A stretch of 46,723 bases of DNA from the NCBI GenBank assembly GCA_036244975.1, contig BTTE01000014.1:1-46723 (forward strand). The letters run 5' to 3'. The notes beneath the pieces were generated by a model. The model ran no database searches and was not told where the DNA came from. It worked only from the letters and a program-made list of their open reading frames with translations. Both the position numbers and the translations under genes were made by a program. Positions 41,811 to 46,723 of the stretch are shown here, piece by piece. The stretch comes from Sulfidibacterium sp036244975 (GTDB taxonomy: Bacteria > Bacteroidota > Bacteroidia > Bacteroidales > F082). Every line of letters begins with the position of its first letter. Position 1 is the first letter of the stretch.

Positions 41811-43097
41811 ATGAAAATTGAAATAAAAGTTCCCAGTCCGGGAGAGTCCATTAGCGAAGTCCAGCTGGCTGCCTGGTTGGTGGAAGATGGCCAGCAGGTG
41901 GAAAAAGACCAGGATATTGTGGAGATAGATTCTGACAAAGCTACACTGAGTGTTGCTGCCGAAGCGGATGGAAAGATAAAATTGCTTGTTGCTGAGGGCG
42001 ATACCCTTGATGTGGGATCGGTGATGGCTGTGATCGATACGGAAGCCATCGGTTCAAAACCGACAACCGGCGAACCGGAAGAGAAAAAAGAAACTGAGCC
42101 AAAAGCCGCAGCAGACACACCACCGGTTGAAGAAACAAAACCTGAATTGGCCGCTGCAAAGAAAGAAAAAGACGGTGTGGATTTAACGCTTTCTCCGCTG
42201 GCACGCAAAATGATACAGCAGGCCGGAGCCACCGAAAAAGAACTGTTCGACTTTTTCAAAACCTACCGGATTGGTAAAGAAGATATTGCCTTTTTCATTG
42301 AAAACAAAGAGAATACCCCCATTTCGACACCTTCTGCTGAGGCAAATCCTACCCACTGGCCCGGTGGTCGCGAAGCGACACATCTAAAAATGAGCATGTT
42401 ACGGAAAAAGCTGGCACAGCGCCTTGTATCGGTGAAAAATGAAACAGCCATGCTGACTACTTTTAACGAAGTGGATATGACGGCTATCATGGAAATCAGA
42501 AAAAAATACAAAGAGCCGTTTAAGGAAAAATTTGGTGTTAGCCTTGGGTTTATGTCGTTTTTCACCAAGGCCGTTACCGAAGCCCTCCGGCTTTTCCCCA
42601 GTGCGAACGCACAATTTTCGGGAGAGGAGATCATTCAGTTTAACTATGTGGATGTCAGCATTGCCGTGAGTGCTCCCAAAGGATTGGTTGTGCCGGTTAT
42701 TCGGAATGCCGAGATGATGAGCCTGGCCGAGATTGAAAAAACCATCAAAGAGCTGGCAGCAAAAGCAAGAGAAAATAAAATTACACTGGAAGATATGCAG
42801 GGAGGCACCTTCACCATCACCAACGGTGGTGTTTTTGGCTCCATGATGTCCACTCCTATTCTCAACCCGCCGCAAAGTGCTATTTTGGGCATGCACAACA
42901 TTGTGGAACGTCCGGTGGCTGTGAATGGAAAAGTAGAAATCCATCCTGTGATGTATGTAGCCCTCTCGTACGACCATCGGGTAATTGACGGCAGTGAATC
43001 GGTAAGCTTCCTGGTAAAAGTGAAAGAGATGCTGGAACAGCCGGGACGCATGTTGTTTGGCGCCAAAGATCCTGTGGAAACTTTGTTGGGATTTTAA
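41811..43097 (+). CDS. sucB: 2-oxoglutarate dehydrogenase E2 (dihydrolipoyl succinyltransferase)
   Basis: Core of the 2-oxoglutarate dehydrogenase complex; carries succinyl groups on a lipoyl arm to CoA. Of 428 residues, 1-80 form a single lipoyl domain with the lipoylated Lys43 in EIDSDKATL. A Pro/Ala/Glu linker follows (about 85-122), then a peripheral-subunit-binding domain (LSPLARKMIQQAGATEKELF, about 126-165) and the catalytic domain with GGTFTITNGGVFGSM and the active site YDHRVIDG (His389, Asp393). One lipoyl domain is usual for SucB. It follows sucA at 20 nt and is cotranscribed. Confidence 0.96.
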   Translation: MKIEIKVPSPGESISEVQLAAWLVEDGQQVEKDQDIVEIDSDKATLSVAAEADGKIKLLVAEGDTLDVGSVMAVIDTEAIGSKPTTGEPEEKKETEPKAAADTPPVEETKPELAAAKKEKDGVDLTLSPLARKMIQQAGATEKELFDFFKTYRIGKEDIAFFIENKENTPISTPSAEANPTHWPGGREATHLKMSMLRKKLAQRLVSVKNETAMLTTFNEVDMTAIMEIRKKYKEPFKEKFGVSLGFMSFFTKAVTEALRLFPSANAQFSGEEIIQFNYVDVSIAVSAPKGLVVPVIRNAEMMSLAEIEKTIKELAAKARENKITLEDMQGGTFTITNGGVFGSMMSTPILNPPQSAILGMHNIVERPVAVNGKVEIHPVMYVALSYDHRVIDGSESVSFLVKVKEMLEQPGRMLFGAKDPVETLLGF

Positions 43098-43125
43098 CGA
43101 GGCAAAGGTCTATATTTGGGGACTT

Positions 43126-44460
43126 CTAATGAAACGCATCCAAAATCCGGGTGAGGAATTTGTTGTAATCAAATTCGCCATGGTCATTTAATCCCATACG
43201 AACCACCACAAGGTGTTTAGACGGGATGATATATACCCGCTGGCCGTGGAAGCCGTCGCAGTAATAAATACCGGGATAACCTTTAATTTCGTGGGTTCCT
43301 TTGTTTAGCCAGAACTGTGCGCCATACTTACCATTCGATTTACGTGCCGGCGTGGTGGAATATTTTACCCAGCCTTTCGGCAAAATACGTTTTCCCTGCC
43401 ATACGCCATTTTCGAGATAAAGCAGGCCGAAACGCGCCCAGTCGCGCGGCGTGGCAAAAGTGTAAGAAGAACCCACAAAGTTACCGCTGGCATCGGTTTC
43501 CAGCACAGCCGAACGCATACCGATTTTGTTGAGCAGTACTTTGCGCGGGAAGTTCCAGTATTGCTGGTCGTTACCAATGGTTCGATGAATGATTTCAGAA
43601 ACGATGTTGGTATTTCCCGAAGAGTAATACCACACCGAATCGGGAGGGTAAATGGCCGGCTTGCTCATGGCATAAGCGGCCATATTTCCTTTTTGGTAAA
43701 GCATAATGGTAACATCCGAAATATCTCCGTAATTCTCGTCCCATTGCAGTCCGCTGCTTTGATGCAGAAGGTCGGTAAGCCGGATATTTTTGCGGCTGTC
43801 GTTTTGCCATTCTTTGAGCGGTACCGGAGCATTGACATCTAATTTTCCCTCTTTTACGAGGATACCGATGAGTGCGCTGGTGATACTTTTGCTCATGGAC
43901 CAACCAAGAATACGGGTGTTTTTATTAAAATTCTTTGCATATTTTTCGCGTATAAAAAGGGTATCGTATGCCACAACGACAGCTCGGGTATTTCCCGGGT
44001 TGAAAGCAGAGTCGATGGCTGCCTGCAACTTTTTCATATCCACATTCGGCGGAACCGTATCACGCATTTTATCACCCATAGGCCAGTAAATATCCTGTGG
44101 ATTTTTCGGAAGAACCTCCTCCGTCATTTTTTGTTTTTTCACCTTGTTGATATCGGCATCAGCCAAAAGTGTACTTCCCAGCCCCTGACGATAAATGGCA
44201 ATTTGTTTGGCCATACCGAGAAAAGTTCCGGTAACGGTTTTGTTTTTGTAATCGATAACATTGTGTGATAACCCAACCGGGAAAAAGCTCAGATCATGTT
44301 TTTCGATGTCTTGTTTTGTGCGGTGAGTGAGGAAAGTCCACGAAGCCAAATCCTTGGCTGCATAGCCGGTGAAAATAGGCGCCCGTTCAATGAAATAGTT
44401 TGCTCCATAAGCGATGGCAGCTACAAGAATGATGATAATGAGGTATTTAATCCTTTTCAT
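43126..44460 (-). CDS. Membrane-anchored serine hydrolase of the beta-lactamase (class C-like) family
   Basis: A 444-residue protein with an N-terminal anchor (about 6-22, YLIIIILVAAIAYGANY) and a periplasmic beta-lactamase/esterase domain. The catalytic SMSK tetrad is at 188-191 (SxxK; Ser188, Lys191), with YSSGN at 279-283 as the second motif and HGQRVYI in the region of the third. The N-terminal 150 residues form an extra domain without a known name. Family members include esterases, peptidases and penicillin-binding proteins; antibiotic resistance cannot be inferred. It faces sucB tail-to-tail (28 nt) and is divergent from nadB with its own promoter. Confidence 0.88.
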   Translation of the reverse strand: MKRIKYLIIIILVAAIAYGANYFIERAPIFTGYAAKDLASWTFLTHRTKQDIEKHDLSFFPVGLSHNVIDYKNKTVTGTFLGMAKQIAIYRQGLGSTLLADADINKVKKQKMTEEVLPKNPQDIYWPMGDKMRDTVPPNVDMKKLQAAIDSAFNPGNTRAVVVAYDTLFIREKYAKNFNKNTRILGWSMSKSITSALIGILVKEGKLDVNAPVPLKEWQNDSRKNIRLTDLLHQSSGLQWDENYGDISDVTIMLYQKGNMAAYAMSKPAIYPPDSVWYYSSGNTNIVSEIIHRTIGNDQQYWNFPRKVLLNKIGMRSAVLETDASGNFVGSSYTFATPRDWARFGLLYLENGVWQGKRILPKGWVKYSTTPARKSNGKYGAQFWLNKGTHEIKGYPGIYYCDGFHGQRVYIIPSKHLVVVRMGLNDHGEFDYNKFLTRILDAFH

Positions 44461-44482
44461 GGTGTTATAATTTGGTGATTTT

Positions 44483-44490
44483 CAAAGATA
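44483..44490 (-). promoter_or_regulatory. -7 element for the serine hydrolase gene
   Basis: Minus strand TATCTTTG matches TAnnTTTG, 22 nt before the ATG at 44460. Confidence 0.65.
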
Positions 44491-44572
44491 GGAAATAATC
44501 AGAACTTTACACTTCCGGGAAATAAAATTCTTCTGTTAATTTTAGGATATCTTTTTCACACTTCTTTTACTT

Positions 44573-44580
44573 TACCTTTG
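44573..44580 (+). promoter_or_regulatory. -7 element for nadB
   Basis: TACCTTTG matches TAnnTTTG, 16 nt before the ATG at 44597. Confidence 0.7.
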
Positions 44581-44596
44581 TGAAAATATTCAAACC

Positions 44597-46168
44597 ATGA
44601 AACGTAAAATTGATTTTCTCGTTATTGGTTCCGGAAGCGCCGGACTTATCTTTGCTTTGAAAGTAGCTGCACATGGAAAAGTCATCATCTTGTCCAAGTC
44701 AACCATGGAAGATACGGCCACATCCTATGCCCAGGGAGGAATAGCTGCCGTTACCTATTCGCCTGATAATTATGAAAAACATATTGAAGATACCCTAAAG
44801 GCCGGAGCAGGCATTAACGACAAGGAAATAGTCCGTATTACCATAACCGAATCCACCGAACGGGTGAAAGAACTTATCAAATGGGGAACCCATTTCGACA
44901 AGGAGAAGTCGGGGAAGTATGCACTGGCACGTGAGGGCGGACATTCCGAATTCAGGATTCTTCATCACAAAGATAACACGGGATTTGAGATTCAGCGTGC
45001 ACTCAGCGAAAAGGTAAAAACACATCCGAATATTGAAGTGTTTGAAAATTATTTTGCGATAGATTTGATTACCCAGCACCATTTCAATGAGGAGGTAAAC
45101 CGTTACAGAAAGGATATACGGTGTTTTGGCGCTTATGCCATGAACGAAAAAACCGGTAAAGTTGAAACCTTTCTTGCCAAGGTAACTGTGATAGCCACCG
45201 GTGGTTTGGGAAATATTTATCAGACCACGACCAATCCTTTGTTTGCCACTGGTGATGGCATAGCCATGGCTTACCGCGCCAAAGCACATCTCGATAATCT
45301 GGAGTTTGTCCAGTTTCACCCCACCTCTTTATACAACCCGGGTGAAAAACCTTCTTTTTTGATTACCGAGGCATTGCGTGGATCAGGCGCTATTTTAAAG
45401 ACAAGAAAGGGGAAAGTGTTTATGAAGAAATATCATGAGTTGGGATCTCTGGCTCCGCGTGATGTTGTAGCACGTGCTATTGATAATGAGATGAAACTTT
45501 CCGGGGATGATTTTGTATTTCTTGATGCCCGTCATATCAGTAAAAATGAAATTTTGAATCACTTTCCAACCATTTATGCCAAGTGTCTGAGCATTGGTAT
45601 CGACATTACCAAGGACATGATTCCCGTGGTACCTGCAGCACATTATTCCTGTGGTGGGATTAACTCAGATAAAGCGGGGAGAACGACTATCGAAAATCTG
45701 TATGCTGTGGGCGAAGTGGCCCGTACAGGACTTCATGGCGCTAACAGGCTTGCTTCCAATTCATTGCTTGAGGCAGCCGTCTTTTCTCACAGGGCGGCTA
45801 TGCATGTCATTGATATTTTTCGACAGTTGGATTTTCGCGAAAATGTTCCTGACTGGGATGCCGAAGGCAGGGTGATGAATGAGGAGATGATTCTGATTAC
45901 CCAATCGAAAAAAGAGCTTCAGGCTATTATGAGCAGCTATGTGGGTATTGTCCGCTCCAACCTGCGCCTGAAACGGGCTTTTGACCGGTTGGAAATTTTG
46001 TATAAAGAGACGGAAGATTTGTATGATAAATCAATTCTTTCCAAAGATATTTGTGAACTGCGCAACATGATTAATGTGGCATATCTTGTGATAAAAATGG
46101 CCATGAACCGCAAAGAGAGCGTGGGGCTGCATTATTCCATTGATTATCCCGAAAAAAAGGAAAACTGA
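44597..46168 (+). CDS. nadB: L-aspartate oxidase
   Basis: FAD enzyme oxidising L-aspartate to iminoaspartate, the first step of bacterial NAD synthesis. The 523 residues start with the dinucleotide fold GSGSAGL (11-17), then the flavin/substrate motifs TSYAQGGIAAV, AREGGHSEFRILH, FVQFHPTSLY, RDVVARAID and PVVPAAHYSCGGI, and the end of the flavin site LHGANRLASNSLLEA. The helical C-terminal domain follows. Succinate dehydrogenase is excluded by the lack of its covalent-FAD His and by length. Nearby nadA and nadC are absent. The next gene begins 1 nt after its stop. Confidence 0.95.
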   Translation: MKRKIDFLVIGSGSAGLIFALKVAAHGKVIILSKSTMEDTATSYAQGGIAAVTYSPDNYEKHIEDTLKAGAGINDKEIVRITITESTERVKELIKWGTHFDKEKSGKYALAREGGHSEFRILHHKDNTGFEIQRALSEKVKTHPNIEVFENYFAIDLITQHHFNEEVNRYRKDIRCFGAYAMNEKTGKVETFLAKVTVIATGGLGNIYQTTTNPLFATGDGIAMAYRAKAHLDNLEFVQFHPTSLYNPGEKPSFLITEALRGSGAILKTRKGKVFMKKYHELGSLAPRDVVARAIDNEMKLSGDDFVFLDARHISKNEILNHFPTIYAKCLSIGIDITKDMIPVVPAAHYSCGGINSDKAGRTTIENLYAVGEVARTGLHGANRLASNSLLEAAVFSHRAAMHVIDIFRQLDFRENVPDWDAEGRVMNEEMILITQSKKELQAIMSSYVGIVRSNLRLKRAFDRLEILYKETEDLYDKSILSKDICELRNMINVAYLVIKMAMNRKESVGLHYSIDYPEKKEN

Positions 46169-46169
46169 T

Positions 46170-46694
46170 ATGGCGCTTATAAAAAAAGTCAAAGGAAAAA
46201 CCCCGCAGTGGGGCGAAGGATGCTACCTCGCTGAAAATGCCACCCTTGCCGGCGATGTGGTTTTGGGAAAAGGATGCAGTGTATGGTTCAATGCCGTACT
46301 TCGCGGCGACGTGCATTATATCCGTATCGGCGACAACGTGAACATTCAGGATGGCGCCATCATCCATTGTACTTATCAAAAATGGCCGGTGAACATCGGA
46401 GATAATGTCTCCATTGCCCACGGTGCTATTGTGCATGGATGCACCATCCACAACAACGTCCTCATCGGTATGGGAGCCATAGTGATGGATAATGCAGTGA
46501 TTGAAAGCAATGCTGTTGTTGCTGCCGGAGCTGTGGTGGCAAAAAATACGGTGGTAAAATCGGGAAGTGTGTACGCCGGCATTCCGGCCAAAAATATTAA
46601 GGAAATTGATAAACGAATCCTGGAAGAGGATGTGCTGCGGATAGCAAAGAATTATAAAATGTATGCCGGTTGGTACAAAACGAATGATGAATGA
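46170..46694 (+). CDS. Gamma-class carbonic anhydrase-like hexapeptide-repeat protein
   Basis: A 174-residue left-handed beta-helix protein of the gamma-carbonic-anhydrase/YrdA/PaaY group. Repeating hexapeptides run through IRIGDNVNIQDGAIIHCTYQ and VNIGDNVSIAHGAIVHGCTI. His66, His84 and His89 occupy the metal-ligand positions, so zinc or iron binding is likely. Most bacterial members show weak or no CO2 hydration, so the activity is unproven. The start is ATG 46170, 1 nt after the nadB stop (an earlier in-frame ATG at 46140 lies inside nadB), so translation is coupled. The last codons lie within a tandem repeat. Confidence 0.93.
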   Translation: MALIKKVKGKTPQWGEGCYLAENATLAGDVVLGKGCSVWFNAVLRGDVHYIRIGDNVNIQDGAIIHCTYQKWPVNIGDNVSIAHGAIVHGCTIHNNVLIGMGAIVMDNAVIESNAVVAAGAVVAKNTVVKSGSVYAGIPAKNIKEIDKRILEEDVLRIAKNYKMYAGWYKTNDE

Positions 46695-46723
46695 TAGAAT
46701 GATGAATGATAGAATGATGAATG
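46683..46723. repeat. 15-bp tandem repeat at the window end
   Basis: The unit AATGATGAATGATAG occurs at 46683-46697 and 46698-46712, and a partial third copy runs to the edge. It begins inside the last codons of the carbonic anhydrase gene, whose TGA stop (46692-46694) is made by the repeat. It may continue beyond the window. Confidence 0.85.

Noticed and set aside
43126..44460. Antibiotic-resistance beta-lactamase call for the serine hydrolase
   Set aside because: The SxxK motif is shared by many esterases and peptidases; an extra N-terminal domain and membrane anchor do not fit a classical resistance enzyme.
1..46723. CRISPR array, prophage, rRNA or tRNA genes
   Set aside because: No regularly spaced direct repeats of 25-40 bp, no phage structural genes, and no cloverleaf or rRNA sequence recognised in any intergenic region.

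Overview
The window is a stretch of bacterial chromosome from the phylum Bacteroidota, probably a free-living member near the Bacteroidales/Marinilabiliales. The evidence is a serine palmitoyltransferase close to the Bacteroides sphingolipid enzyme, and the Bacteroidota -7 promoter element TAnnTTTG in front of about twenty genes. Clear Shine-Dalgarno sites are lacking. Other phylum-typical genes are a DUF2007 protein, DUF4442, a paired M16 peptidase operon and MeaB. The genus cannot be named from sequence alone.

Layout. 1-95: cut N-terminus of a REP-associated tyrosine transposase. 355-5677: isocitrate dehydrogenase, an HD-domain protein, a zinc-finger protein, a secreted beta-propeller, a DUF411 metal-binding protein and an orphan membrane protein. 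5801-9085: a very large secreted BNR/VPS10-type propeller protein. 9255-15934: the methyl cycle, with metH-metF on the minus strand behind a SAM-I riboswitch and ahcY divergent from them. 16022-19828: fructosamine kinase, AI-2E-type permease, glnS. 19971-23151: DUF4442, manA, rsmI and a disordered protein, all minus. 23305-27038: tdk, cyclophilin, pheS, serine palmitoyltransferase. 27180-28553: ECF sigma, anti-sigma-like protein and Spy-like periplasmic protein. 28548-31245: transaldolase and prfC. 31400-32039: HigB/HigA-type toxin-antitoxin pair. 32119-34670: two M16 peptidases. 34809-38740: a secreted 32-residue-repeat protein, meaB, an RluB-type pseudouridine synthase and a DUF2007-Usp-Usp fusion. 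38935-43097: sucA-sucB. 43126-46694: serine hydrolase, nadB, gamma carbonic anhydrase.

How it fits together. Isocitrate dehydrogenase with SucA/SucB gives the oxidative TCA segment to succinyl-CoA; MeaB implies B12-dependent methylmalonyl-CoA mutase elsewhere, and MetH is also B12-dependent. MetH, MetF and AhcY together regenerate methionine from SAH, and the SAM-I aptamer reports the end product to metH-metF. NadB starts NAD synthesis. The ECF-led trio looks like a small envelope-stress regulon.

I do not see a CRISPR array, prophage, large defence island or rRNA/tRNA gene. The least explained signals are non-coding: a SAM-I riboswitch leader with an unresolved expression platform, a 166-bp imperfect palindrome near the transposase, a three-copy structured 22-bp repeat, and an inverted repeat upstream of sucA. 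On the protein side they are the exact 32-residue repeat protein and the DUF2007-Usp fusion. No gene cluster here clearly forms a new multi-gene system.
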